Below, piece by piece: positions 1 through 8,943 of a DNA stretch of 64,000 nucleotides. The notes below the pieces were generated by a model. That model searched no databases. It was given only the letters and a program-made list of their open reading frames with translations, and had not been told where the DNA came from. Position numbers and translations under genes: made by a program. Where the stretch lies: contig JBGAJN010000001.1 of the NCBI GenBank assembly GCA_044224905.1, positions 124,001 through 188,000 of the forward strand, written 5' to 3'. This DNA comes from JBGAJN01 sp044224905 (GTDB taxonomy: Bacteria > Verrucomicrobiota > Verrucomicrobiia > Limisphaerales > JBGAJN01). The number at the start of each line of letters is the position of its first letter. The stretch's first letter is position 1.

Positions 1-489
1 GCGCACCACGCCTTGACCCCAGTCGAGCAACGGCTTTTCCGTCGCGAGAAACAAATCCGCCACCTTCACCGCCGCAGCGTAGTCGAGGCCGCCCGCATAA
101 CGCAGATCAATCACGAGCCCTTTGATCTTCGTGGCGGCCCTTTGTTCGTTGAGCGTGCTGGTAACCTTGCTCGCCAGCCCTTCCGCCACCCGCAGGACGC
201 GTACGTATGAGAACGCATTCTCGTAAACCGTCGGTTTGCCGATCAAATCCGGCGCGCCTTTGTCGCTGGTCTTTTTGCTGCCGCTCAACAGGACGCGTCC
301 CTTCAATTGCCCGAGGAAACCTTCCGTGGCGGCGCGGTTCAGTTCGGCTTCCGAGACGCCGGTGAGATTCGAGCGGACGAGATTGTAGATCACGTCGAAC
401 TTGGGGGCGTCCTTCACGGGCGCGGCGACCGCCACCGCACCCGCGGCCGCGATGGCGAATCCTAAACCCATTTGGCGGGAGAAATTCAT
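1..489 (-). CDS. S41-like (C-terminal processing) peptidase, 5' part only
   Basis: The frame opens at an ATG (487-489) and runs off the window after 163 codons, so only the N-terminal part is visible. Residues 1-24 form a signal-peptide-like stretch (Met-Asn-Phe-Ser-Arg, then an Ala/Gly/Val-rich core), implying export. Near the cut end, GLVIDLRYAGG followed by VKVADLFL resembles the segment of S41/CtpA proteases that normally reads GLILDLRNNPGG...VADLFL. That part lies ahead of the catalytic Ser/Lys, which are outside the window, so activity cannot be judged. The usual Asn-Pro in the Arg-Asn-x-Pro-Gly-Gly turn is replaced by Tyr-Ala here. It is divergent from the epimerase gene across a 193-bp gap. 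Family call is an inference from one motif and the signal peptide. Confidence 0.6.
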   Translation of the reverse strand, partial: MNFSRQMGLGFAIAAAGAVAVAAPVKDAPKFDVIYNLVRSNLTGVSEAELNRAATEGFLGQLKGRVLLSGSKKTSDKGAPDLIGKPTVYENAFSYVRVLRVAEGLASKVTSTLNEQRAATKIKGLVIDLRYAGGLDYAAAVKVADLFLATEKPLLDWGQGVVR

Positions 490-682
490 CAAATGATGTG
501 TAAACCGGAGTGTGCTCGAGGTCAAACTAAACGCCTTCTGCGGCACATTGGGCGGAGGCGTTTACGCAAAGAATTCTTTCGCGCGGTTTCGGGGTTCCGG
601 GCTTGTGAGTGTCTGCCGAACCGGGTTAACATCTTGCTAAACCGCAACTGATCGCAACCGACACTCTTGGTATTCGCCGGAT

Positions 683-1675
683 ATGAACGAAACTTTTTTT
701 CACGGGCGGAACGTGATTGTCACCGGTGGGCTGGGATTTATCGGTTCGGCGCTCGCACGCCGGTTGGTCGCTTATGGGGCCAACGTCACGCTGATCGACA
801 GTTTGATTCCGCAGTACGGCGGGAATCTTTTTAACATCGAGGACATCCGCGATCGGGTGCGGGTCAATATTTCCGATGTTCGCGATCCGTTTTCCTTGCG
901 GCATCACGTCAGCGGTCAGGATGTGTTGTTTAATCTGGCCGGTCAGACGAGCCATCTCGATTCGATGAAGGAACCCGAGGCGGATCTGGAAATCAACTGC
1001 AAGGCCCAGCTTTCCATTCTGGAAACGTGTCGTCAGGTGAACCCGGCCATCCGCATTGTGTTTGCCGGCACCCGGCAGATCTATGGCAAGCCAGACTATC
1101 TGCCCGTGGACGAAGCTCATCCCATCCGGCCGGTAGACGTGAACGGGATCAATAAAACGGCGGGCGAGTGGTATCATCTTCTTTACCACGCCAATTACGG
1201 CATTCCATGTAGTGTGCTGCGACTTACGAACACCTACGGTCCGCGCATGCGCGCGCGGGATGCCCGTCAAACGTTCCTCGGCGTGTGGTTGCGGTTGCTG
1301 GTGGAAGGACGGCCCATCCAAATCTTCGGCGACGGCTCGCAGCGTCGTGATTTTAATTATGTGGATGACGTGGTGGACGCGTTGCTTTGCGTCGCTGCCT
1401 CGGAATCCGCGGCGGGAAAGGTTTATAACCTTGGCGGCGATGAAGTGGTTTCCCTGAAAGAACTCGCCGCGCTGCTGGTGGAAGTGAACGGTGCGGGAAG
1501 TTATGAACTGGTTCCCTTCCCGGGCGAGTTGAAGAAAATCGACGTCGGCGATTACTTTGGCGACTTCCGAAAAATCACCGCCGAACAAGGCTGGCGTCCG
1601 GTAGTTCCGTTGCGTGAAGGACTGAAGCGGACGATCGAGTTTTATCGTCTGCACGGGAAACATTATTGGGATTGA
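683..1675 (+). CDS. NAD-dependent epimerase/dehydratase (extended SDR)
   Basis: A 330-residue extended short-chain dehydrogenase/reductase, of the type that modifies nucleotide-activated sugars. The Rossmann motif VTGGLGFIGS is at residues 13-22, the strand-4 motif NLAGQ at 84-88, and FGDGSQRRDFNYVDDV (215-230) is typical of sugar-nucleotide epimerases and dehydratases. The catalytic YxxxK is altered: Lys158 is present in NGINK, but position 154 is Asn instead of Tyr. The Ser/Thr position is Thr130 before IYG. The substrate cannot be fixed from sequence. The DegT aminotransferase starts 12 bp downstream, so both are probably one transcript making a modified, perhaps amino, sugar. Starts at ATG. 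Confidence 0.85.
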   Translation: MNETFFHGRNVIVTGGLGFIGSALARRLVAYGANVTLIDSLIPQYGGNLFNIEDIRDRVRVNISDVRDPFSLRHHVSGQDVLFNLAGQTSHLDSMKEPEADLEINCKAQLSILETCRQVNPAIRIVFAGTRQIYGKPDYLPVDEAHPIRPVDVNGINKTAGEWYHLLYHANYGIPCSVLRLTNTYGPRMRARDARQTFLGVWLRLLVEGRPIQIFGDGSQRRDFNYVDDVVDALLCVAASESAAGKVYNLGGDEVVSLKELAALLVEVNGAGSYELVPFPGELKKIDVGDYFGDFRKITAEQGWRPVVPLREGLKRTIEFYRLHGKHYWD

Positions 1676-1687
1676 GGGAACTCGCGC

Positions 1688-2809
1688 ATGCAGCCCGCCG
1701 TTTTACAAACCGACCCGTCCGCCGATTATCGGGCTTGTCGCGACGAGATCGACGCCGCCATCAGCCGGGTGCTTACGAAGGGAAGGTATGTGCTCGGTGA
1801 CGAGGTCGTCGCGTTTGAGCAGGAGTTTGCGGCGTACCTGGGAGCGCGCGAAGCGGTCGGCGTGGCTTCCGGCACCGATGCGTTGCGCCTGGCGCTCAGC
1901 GCGTGCGACGTCGGCGCGGGCGACGAAGTGATTACCGTCTCGCACACCGCCGTGGCGACCGTCGCGGCAATTCGGCAATGCGGTGCCACGCCGGTATTCG
2001 TGGATGTGGACCCGGCAACTTACACACTTGATCCGACTGGGCTGGCGGCGGTCGTGAATGCCCGCACGAAGGCATTGTTGCCGGTGCATCTCTACGGACA
2101 GCCTGCGGATATGGCGTCGATCCTCGCCTTCGCCCGTGCGCGCGGTTTGTTGGTGATCGAGGATTGTGCGCAAGCACATGGAGCAGCGTGGCGTTCGAGC
2201 GAGGGTGAATCCTGGCGGAAAGTGGGAACGCTAGGAGATGTCGCCGCGTTCAGCTTTTATCCGACGAAGAATCTTGGTGCGTTGGGCGACGGCGGTGGCG
2301 TCGTCACCAACAATGCGGCCATTGCCGAAAAAGTGCGATTGCTGCGCGAGTATGGCTGGCACGAGCGATACGTGAGCAGCATCGAAGGTGGGAACAGTCG
2401 CCTCGACGAGATTCAAGCGGCCGTCCTTCGTGTAAAGTTGCGTCGGCTGGACCGCTGGAATGAGGAACGACGCGAACTGGCCGCTGTTTACGACGAACAT
2501 TTCCAGCGCTCAGCAATTGCTGCCCCCGTGCGTGCCGCGAATCGGTCGCACGCTTTTCATCAATACGTCATCCGGCTTGCGGAACGTGACCGCGTGCGGC
2601 GCGAATTGTCCGCTGCCGGTATCAGCACCGGCATTCACTACCCCGTTCCGGTTCATCAGCAGCCAGCTTATCGGGACCTGGCCAACGGCGTGCGGCTGGA
2701 AGTCACTGAGCGGCTTGGTTCGGAAATTTTAAGCCTGCCGATGTATCCGCATTTGGGGCGCGACGCGGCGGCAAGGGTGGCGAGGGAGATTCTCCGCCTG
2801 GTTCCATAG
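1688..2809 (+). CDS. DegT/DnrJ/EryC1/StrS family PLP aminotransferase
   Basis: A 373-residue fold-type I PLP enzyme of the sugar aminotransferase family, which transfers an amino group from glutamate or glutamine to a keto-sugar nucleotide. Visible landmarks are ASGTDALRLAL (60-70) around the phosphate site, IEDCAQAHGA (157-166) with Asp159 for the pyridine nitrogen, and FYPTKNLGALGDGG (190-203) with the Schiff-base Lys194. Length is normal. It follows the epimerase by 12 bp. In related pathways the preceding SDR makes the keto sugar that this enzyme aminates, but here that SDR lacks its catalytic Tyr, so the pairing is inferred. The end is 32 bp from the convergent methyltransferase. Confidence 0.92.
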   Translation: MQPAVLQTDPSADYRACRDEIDAAISRVLTKGRYVLGDEVVAFEQEFAAYLGAREAVGVASGTDALRLALSACDVGAGDEVITVSHTAVATVAAIRQCGATPVFVDVDPATYTLDPTGLAAVVNARTKALLPVHLYGQPADMASILAFARARGLLVIEDCAQAHGAAWRSSEGESWRKVGTLGDVAAFSFYPTKNLGALGDGGGVVTNNAAIAEKVRLLREYGWHERYVSSIEGGNSRLDEIQAAVLRVKLRRLDRWNEERRELAAVYDEHFQRSAIAAPVRAANRSHAFHQYVIRLAERDRVRRELSAAGISTGIHYPVPVHQQPAYRDLANGVRLEVTERLGSEILSLPMYPHLGRDAAARVAREILRLVP

Positions 2810-2841
2810 CCCGAGGAAGGAGCACGCTCGCGGGGCCGGAA

Positions 2842-3597
2842 TCATTTGCGCGCCACGACAAAAACCGATGTCCCAAAAGGCAGCCGCAGACCGGACATGA
2901 GCAGGCGGTTCTCGAATTTCACTCCGAGCGCAAGAATTCGGTTGAGCGGAGTGCCTAGCGAAGCGGCGAGGTCGGAACGAACATGCTGATTGGTGGAACC
3001 CTTCAGGAACAGGCGGGAGGATAGTCGCCAGAGAAGGGTCGGAGGAAGCAGTATTGCGAGACGATACGTTGCCATCGTGACGTCGAAACCCGCTGATTGC
3101 AGCAACTGAATCATCTCCGGCAATCGATATCGGCGCCGGGTATGGACCGCGACATCGTGCGACCCGCGCAGGAGTTCGAAGGCGGCTACCTGCAGAATCA
3201 ACTTCCCGCCCGGTCGCAGTGCTTGATGAAGATGGGCTAGTGCCAGGGATTCATCCGCCACGGAGCGGTGATAAAGCACATCAATTGCCGTGATCACATC
3301 GAAACATTCGTGCCCCAGCTCCTCACGACCGATGTCCGCCGCAAACACGCGCGTGATTCCCCGCTCGGCAGTCGCTCGTACCGCGGCCGGATGCAGGTCG
3401 CAGGCGGTGACGTTACCCAGCAGTGAGAGCAACTGGCAAAGCCGCCCCGTCCCACAACCCACATCGAAGATTTCAATCGGGCGCCCTTGCAGGCGAGTTT
3501 CCTCGCGGACGATCGCAACGATCAGGTCATGTAACCCCACGTACCACCAGTGGTTATCTTCTGCGGCCCACATCCTCTGGTATTCTTCGTTTTCCAT
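2842..3597 (-). CDS. class I SAM-dependent methyltransferase
   Basis: A 251-residue protein with motif I FDVGCGTGR at 44-52 and the following acidic residue in NVTACDLHP, the standard SAM-binding arrangement. DVITAIDVLYH and LRPGGKLILQV match motifs II and III of ubiquinone/menaquinone-type small-molecule methyltransferases. The N-terminus, with EYQRMWAAEDNHWWYVG, resembles methyltransferases often found in polysaccharide and glycosylation loci. The substrate is unknown. It is the last gene of the minus-strand block 11327-2842 and follows a TMTC-like glycosyltransferase after 45 bp, so an envelope glycan or its lipid carrier is a reasonable guess. ATG start. Confidence 0.85.
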   Translation of the reverse strand: MENEEYQRMWAAEDNHWWYVGLHDLIVAIVREETRLQGRPIEIFDVGCGTGRLCQLLSLLGNVTACDLHPAAVRATAERGITRVFAADIGREELGHECFDVITAIDVLYHRSVADESLALAHLHQALRPGGKLILQVAAFELLRGSHDVAVHTRRRYRLPEMIQLLQSAGFDVTMATYRLAILLPPTLLWRLSSRLFLKGSTNQHVRSDLAASLGTPLNRILALGVKFENRLLMSGLRLPFGTSVFVVARK

Positions 3598-3642
3598 GGG
3601 TGCGGGTGGATGATTTGGCCCTAGTGCTCAGACGAGTGATGA

Positions 3643-5481
3643 TCACCACGTGCCCGATCCGCGGCGGACTATGGCTTCCAGTTCGCTGACCGCCCGGCGC
3701 ATCGGGGGATCCAACGGTTGAAGCTTGTCCGCGATCTGGAAGTGCTTGAGGGCTTCATCGTATTTATCGATCCGGAGGTATAAGTTACCCACGATCAGGT
3801 GTGCAGGGCGATAATCAGGGCGGGCCGCGACGGCTTTTAAAAACCATTCCAGTCCTTTTAATTGATCTCCCCGGTTGTTGTAGGCAAAGCCGAGGTTTTC
3901 GAAAAGTTGGTGATCTTTCGGGGCGGGCGTCAACTTGACGGCCTCCAATCCGACAGCGATGGCTTCGTTGAGTTGCCCGCGCTTGTTTTCGGTTGCGACC
4001 AGATTGATGTAACCATCCAGTGCGCCCGGTTCGAATTGAATCACCTTGCGAAAGCATTCGGCGGCGGCGGTGTAATTTCCTTGGTCGAAATACACGACTC
4101 CGAAGTTCAACCACGGACGCGCTTTCTTCGGACTCTTGGCGGTCGTGTCCTTCCAGATCGCAAATTCCGTGGCCCAGACGGTGTTCCGCGCAGCGGTCAT
4201 CGCACCCAGCGCGAGAACACTCGAGACAACGCCGCCGACGGCTGCATGCCTTAGGGAGGGTAGCTTTTCCCATCGGGAACGCAGGCCATCCAAAGCGCAC
4301 GCGACGGCGAGAAACAGTCCGATGGAAGAAAGATAAGTGCGGTGGTCGGCCATGACGTCCGGCAAAGCAACAACGCTGGAACTCACCGAAATGGTGACGA
4401 AGAACCAGATCATCGAACAAAAGATAATTGCGGTCCGCAAATTCCCGGTGTGTTTCCGGAACCAGTAAATGCAACTGGCTTGGAGCAGGAGAATCGTGGC
4501 AATCGGCGCCAATACCCGCACCTGCCAGAATGAGCGACAAAGTGGAAAGTCCGGGTCCAGGTTCAAATCAATTGGAACGAATAGCAAACGCAGGTAAGCG
4601 AGGATAACCGAGGGCTGGGTTAGAGCGTAATGGTAAGGGTAGTCCGAACCACTGGATGGCACCGTGATTCGTAATGCTGAATCGAGGGCGACGTTTCCGT
4701 GTTGAGCCCAATAGGTCAGGATTACAAGTATGGGGATGAGCGGCAGGCACAGCAGGAATGGCAGCGCTCTCCGACACGCTTCCTTGAACGAGGTGCCGAT
4801 CAGGAAATGATCGAGGACGATCAGCATGATCGGTGCGGTGAACGTGGTTTCCTTGGACAGCATTCCGGCCACGAGCCCGGCGACGGCCATCCAGCGCCAC
4901 GCGGTGGACCTTGCCGGGTCGTTGTTTGCCGCGACGGATCGGAAGTAACCGTAAAGCGTGAACAAGTACCAGAACGTGGCAAGAGAGGTAAATCGCTGGA
5001 TAATGTAAGTGACCGACTCCGTCTGGAGGGGATGCGCCACAAACAGCATCGCCGTCGTCAGAGCGACAAAGTAGGCGGATACTGTAGATGTCGGTGCTTT
5101 CTTTGAGACGTGGCATAAGAGCCGGACCAACTTAAAAAGCAGGAGCCCATTTGCGCAGTGGATCGCGATGTTCACCGCCCGAAAGCCTGCCGTCGTGAAT
5201 CCGCCGATCGCGTAGTTGAGATAGAAGGTGAGGTAGGTGAACGGCCGCAGAATGAAATTCGTCGAGAGGTCGGGATCAAAACCGAGCGCGGCGGACTTTC
5301 GGGCGAACTCAACAAAATGTGCCGGGTAAGCGAAACTGTTGAAGTCGCGGAAAAGCGGATTGTCGATCACGTAGATGTGATCGTCGAAGGCGAACGGAAA
5401 ATGCAGCGTGAACCCGTAGAGCGAAAGGCAAGTTGAAACGATCAACGCGTATGCGAAATAGTTCCAGCGAGCGGAGTTCAT
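3643..5481 (-). CDS. TMTC-like GT-C membrane glycosyltransferase with C-terminal TPRs
   Basis: A 612-residue integral membrane protein. Many hydrophobic helices fill residues 8-435 and TPR-type helical repeats occupy about 453-595. Its layout resembles eukaryotic TMTC and PMT proteins, which move a sugar from a polyprenyl-phosphate carrier to protein. Visible landmarks are the first-loop acidic pair Asp33-Asp34 in FDDHIYVIDNPLF, HPLQTESVTYIIQR (150-163), and ADHRTYLSSIG (378-388). TPRs probably recognise the acceptor. It is a close paralogue of the next gene upstream (5515-7359), 33 bp apart, so tandem duplication is likely. Donor sugar and acceptor are unknown. The two-component genes and a polyprenyl glycosyltransferase upstream suggest the donor is made locally. 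Confidence 0.8.
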   Translation of the reverse strand: MNSARWNYFAYALIVSTCLSLYGFTLHFPFAFDDHIYVIDNPLFRDFNSFAYPAHFVEFARKSAALGFDPDLSTNFILRPFTYLTFYLNYAIGGFTTAGFRAVNIAIHCANGLLLFKLVRLLCHVSKKAPTSTVSAYFVALTTAMLFVAHPLQTESVTYIIQRFTSLATFWYLFTLYGYFRSVAANNDPARSTAWRWMAVAGLVAGMLSKETTFTAPIMLIVLDHFLIGTSFKEACRRALPFLLCLPLIPILVILTYWAQHGNVALDSALRITVPSSGSDYPYHYALTQPSVILAYLRLLFVPIDLNLDPDFPLCRSFWQVRVLAPIATILLLQASCIYWFRKHTGNLRTAIIFCSMIWFFVTISVSSSVVALPDVMADHRTYLSSIGLFLAVACALDGLRSRWEKLPSLRHAAVGGVVSSVLALGAMTAARNTVWATEFAIWKDTTAKSPKKARPWLNFGVVYFDQGNYTAAAECFRKVIQFEPGALDGYINLVATENKRGQLNEAIAVGLEAVKLTPAPKDHQLFENLGFAYNNRGDQLKGLEWFLKAVAARPDYRPAHLIVGNLYLRIDKYDEALKHFQIADKLQPLDPPMRRAVSELEAIVRRGSGTW

Positions 5482-5514
5482 GAAGGGCGGCTCTGGTTAA
5501 GCGGCGTGCGGTCG

Positions 5515-7359
5515 CTAGGGCGTGCCGTCAGCGCGTCGTGCGGTGGCGCCTTCGAGTTGAGTTACAATTTGTTTCGTCGATGGGTCCAAGGGTTCGATTG
5601 CCGCCGCCGCGCGGTAATGGCGAAGCGCCAATTCCGGCTCTTTTACCAACCTGTAAAGTTCGCCCAAGGCGAGGTGCCCCATGCGATAGCCGGGTTGGGC
5701 GGTTACGGAGGCGCGAAGAGCGGTGATGCTGTTTTGGAGATCGCCCAGTTGAAAGTAAGCTGCGGCTAACTCGTGATAGAGTTTGTAATCAAAGGGCGCG
5801 GGTGTGTATTTGAGCCCGACCAGCCCGATGGCCACCGCCTCCTTGTGTCGGCCAAGATCATTTTCAATCTTTGCGAGATTGCGGTAGGCGATCACGTGAT
5901 TGGGTTGGAGCGTGATCACCCGGCGAAAACTGTTGGCGGCTTCCGGCAGATTGCCCGATTCGGCGCAGGCCCCGCCTAAATTGATCCAGGGGCGCGGCTT
6001 GTTCGGGCTGTTCGCGGCCGTATTCCCCCATAGACTCAGTTCAGATCGCCAAACATTGTTTCGTACGATGGTGGCAGCGCCCAGAAATAGAGCCCAGACG
6101 GCAACACCCCAGATGGCCATGTTGCGCAGCTGTGAGCGAACGGGGAAACGCTCTCGAAGTAAATCGGCGACACATCCCAGGGCAATAAAGATTCCGACGG
6201 ACGGGAGATAAGATCGATGTTCCGCCATCAGATCAGGCAACGGCACCACGCTCGAATCGATGGACAGCGTCAGAAAAAACCAGATGACGCCGCAAAGAAT
6301 GAGTGACCACCTCGCGTCGCTGAGACGCTGCCGACACCAGAAGATTGTACCGGCGATAATGGTCGCAATCGTCAACCCTGAAACAAGGACGCGCCATTGC
6401 AGGATGGACGTGGACACGGGAAAGTCGGGATCCACGTTGAGGCCGATCGGCACGAAGATCAGTCGCAAGTAGGTTAGAATCACCTGCGGTTGCGTCAGGG
6501 CGTAGTGGTATTGATATTCTTTGGGGGCGAACGGATCAGCCACACGAAGCGCGGAGCCGAAGTCGACGTTGCCGTCCCTTTGTGCCCACGCCGTTAGTAC
6601 GATCAGTATTGGGATCAATGGCAGGCAGACAAAGTGTGGCCAGGCACGCTTCGTTGCACTTTTCAACGACGTTCCCACAACCAGCCAATCCAGACTCACC
6701 AGCATGAAGGGGGCGGTAAAAACAAATTCCTTCGAGAGCATTCCGAGTATCAGCGCAATGACCGAACTCCAGCGCCAAATCCTCGCCGCGGTTTTGTTGG
6801 CCGTCGAAGTGGAAGCGAAGTGGGCGAAGATCACCGCCAGATACCAGAGCGTGGCGAACGAGGTAAAACGCTGGATGACGTAAGTAACAGATTCAATTTG
6901 CAGCGGATGAACCAGGAAGAGTATCGCCGCCGATGCGGAAATGAAATGGATCGACGCGGCGGGCAGCACCACCTGCCGTCGCGAGTTCCGGAGCAGGTGC
7001 GACACGACGTGGAAGAGGAGAATCGCATTGGCGCAGTGGATTGCGATGTTGACTATCCGAAACCCGGCTGGGCGCAATCCTCCCAAGACGAAGTTGAGGT
7101 AAAAGGTTAAATAGGTGACCGGGCGTAAAATGAGATTTGTGGAAAGATCGGGATCCAATCCCATGGACTTCGCCTTGTTTGCGAACTCTACAAAGTGACC
7201 AGGAAACGTGAAGCTGCGGAAATCGCGGAACAGGGGATTGTCGACGAGGTAGATGTGGTCGTCGAAGACAAACGGGAATTGCAGGGTGAATCCGTAAAGC
7301 AACCCACCGACCACAATGATGATTGCCCACGCGAGTAACTGAATTCGTTGCGCACTCAT
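5515..7359 (-). CDS. TMTC-like GT-C membrane glycosyltransferase with C-terminal TPRs (paralogue)
   Basis: A 614-residue membrane protein collinear with the neighbour at 3643-5481. It has the same first-loop FDDHIYLVDNPLF with Asp33-Asp34, the same HPLQIESVTYVIQRF, AEHRSYLPSVG, and TPRs in the last 160 residues. TMTC/PMT relatives use lipid-linked sugars on the outer side of the cytoplasmic membrane. Hydrophobic segments alternate with loops up to about residue 440. It follows the receiver-glycosyltransferase fusion by 45 bp on the same strand. Two diverged copies could act on different acceptors or form a heterodimer, as PMTs do, but that is an inference. ATG start. Confidence 0.8.
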   Translation of the reverse strand: MSAQRIQLLAWAIIIVVGGLLYGFTLQFPFVFDDHIYLVDNPLFRDFRSFTFPGHFVEFANKAKSMGLDPDLSTNLILRPVTYLTFYLNFVLGGLRPAGFRIVNIAIHCANAILLFHVVSHLLRNSRRQVVLPAASIHFISASAAILFLVHPLQIESVTYVIQRFTSFATLWYLAVIFAHFASTSTANKTAARIWRWSSVIALILGMLSKEFVFTAPFMLVSLDWLVVGTSLKSATKRAWPHFVCLPLIPILIVLTAWAQRDGNVDFGSALRVADPFAPKEYQYHYALTQPQVILTYLRLIFVPIGLNVDPDFPVSTSILQWRVLVSGLTIATIIAGTIFWCRQRLSDARWSLILCGVIWFFLTLSIDSSVVPLPDLMAEHRSYLPSVGIFIALGCVADLLRERFPVRSQLRNMAIWGVAVWALFLGAATIVRNNVWRSELSLWGNTAANSPNKPRPWINLGGACAESGNLPEAANSFRRVITLQPNHVIAYRNLAKIENDLGRHKEAVAIGLVGLKYTPAPFDYKLYHELAAAYFQLGDLQNSITALRASVTAQPGYRMGHLALGELYRLVKEPELALRHYRAAAAIEPLDPSTKQIVTQLEGATARRADGTP

Positions 7360-7404
7360 CGGAGCGATTGGAATCCGTTCGGATTGTTCGACGATGGGGC
7401 GTTG

Positions 7405-8943
7405 TCAGCCACGGTTTCGGCGGCGCATGATATTGCGCACAATGAATTGCGGCGCCCGCGTCAGATGCATGTAAATGCGGCCAGCGTACTCAGCAATCAG
7501 AGCGAGGAAAAGAGCTTGGAGTCCGCGGGTGAACCAAATGCTGGCATTGAGCCAGTCCATTGAATCGGGATCTTCGATCGCCGGGCTGATGTAGGCGGTT
7601 AGCACGTACAGTCCGTAACCAAACCCAATGGTCGTGGTGACCAAGCCGTACAAACCGAGGAGTCGCACCGGATAAAGGGAAAACGCGATGACCATGTTTC
7701 CCCACAGCGCGATTAGCTTTCCGAGTGTGTAGCTTGATTTACCCTCTTTGCGCGGCTCGTGCTGCACTTGCACCACGCCCACTCTTCGGGTGGTGCGTAG
7801 GATGATGGCGTCGAGGTAAGGATCGGGACCGGTGTAATGCACCACTTCTCGCACCAGGAATCGCGACATGACCTTGAAGCTGGATAAATAGAGGTCCCGC
7901 GGTTTTCCCAAGGCGTAGGTGGCCATCCAATTGTGCAGCCGGCTGCCCGCATTCCGGAACGCCGAGTGATGTTTCGTGTCGTAGCGAACGTAAACTACGT
8001 CGTGTCCCTTCTGGATCTCCTCAATCAACCCTTTCACTTCGCCGGGAGGGTTCTGCAGATCGTCGTCCATGATCACGCAGTAGTCACCTTCAGCACAGTT
8101 CAAGCCAGCCATCACCGCGTTATGCTCGCCGAAGTTTTTGGCGAGCATCACGAAATCAACCACGTCCGGGTGCCTCTGATGCAAACGTTGGCAGACGGTT
8201 GCCGACCGGTCGCTGCTGCCGTCATCGACGAGGACAATTTGCAACCGGTATCCTGCGCTGAGCTCCTGAATCAGCTGATTCACCAGATGTTTGATCGTGC
8301 CCTCGGCGTTGTAGACGGGAATAACGATCGAAACTGCCAAGTCAGCGGCGGAGTCGGCAGTTGTCGGCTGGGTAATTGAGGTACCTGTGGTAACGACCTC
8401 GCTTGCAGCACGCAGGTTCGCAGAGATGGGGTAAGGTGACGTTTCGCTGACGGGTTGGCCGGTTTGCGTGGCCACCGCGTGCGCCGCCCGGGCCGAGAGA
8501 TAAGGTTTCCCGGCGGCGACGGAACGAATCGCATCGACGATCTTGTCGGTTGCCTCCTGTTTCATCACGTAGCCGGTGGCTCCGGCCCGCCACGCCCGCT
8601 CTGCATAGAATACCTCATCGTGAATCGAGAGGACCAGGACCGGCATCTGTGGATGATCCAAACGAAGGGTTTCCACCAACTCGCTGGCCTCATGATGGCC
8701 CAAGCTCCAATCGACGACGGCGATGTCAGGATTAAGCTGGCGCACGGCTTCGATCGCGGTCCGTTCGCTATCGGCTTCTCCGCAGGTGATGAGGTCGGAT
8801 TCACCGTTGATCAAGGTTGCCAGCCCCGCGCGCACGACGGCGTGATCGTCGACCAGCAGGACTCGCCGACGGGGAAGACCGCTGGCTGGCGACGGGATGG
8901 TGCCGGTGCGTCCGTCGGCTGACCCGCGCAGGATTCTATGCAT
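7405..8943 (-). CDS. receiver domain fused to DPM/GtrB-like family 2 glycosyltransferase
   Basis: The start is ATG at 8943: the longer frame begins with TTG, while this ATG overlaps the upstream stop as ATGCATAG. 512 residues. Residues 27-145 are a NarL-type receiver with a full phosphorylation site: Asp32, Asp33, phosphoacceptor Asp78, Ser106, Lys128. An Ala/Thr/Ser-rich linker follows. Residues 201-400 are a GT2 domain with SIVIPVYNAE, LVDDGSSD (238-245) and MDDDLQNPP (292-300), then RKEGKSSY, typical of polyprenyl-phosphate sugar synthases. Two membrane helices follow (about 410-450 and 472-495). Enzymes of this kind charge undecaprenyl phosphate with a sugar on the cytoplasmic face. Receivers normally end in a DNA-binding domain, so phosphorylation probably controls catalysis here. 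Both domains are clear; the coupling is inferred. Confidence 0.9.
   Translation of the reverse strand: MHRILRGSADGRTGTIPSPASGLPRRRVLLVDDHAVVRAGLATLINGESDLITCGEADSERTAIEAVRQLNPDIAVVDWSLGHHEASELVETLRLDHPQMPVLVLSIHDEVFYAERAWRAGATGYVMKQEATDKIVDAIRSVAAGKPYLSARAAHAVATQTGQPVSETSPYPISANLRAASEVVTTGTSITQPTTADSAADLAVSIVIPVYNAEGTIKHLVNQLIQELSAGYRLQIVLVDDGSSDRSATVCQRLHQRHPDVVDFVMLAKNFGEHNAVMAGLNCAEGDYCVIMDDDLQNPPGEVKGLIEEIQKGHDVVYVRYDTKHHSAFRNAGSRLHNWMATYALGKPRDLYLSSFKVMSRFLVREVVHYTGPDPYLDAIILRTTRRVGVVQVQHEPRKEGKSSYTLGKLIALWGNMVIAFSLYPVRLLGLYGLVTTTIGFGYGLYVLTAYISPAIEDPDSMDWLNASIWFTRGLQALFLALIAEYAGRIYMHLTRAPQFIVRNIMRRRNRG

Noticed and set aside
626..1663. Open frame antisense to the SDR epimerase
   Set aside because: The epimerase reads fully in the other direction; no motif on this strand.
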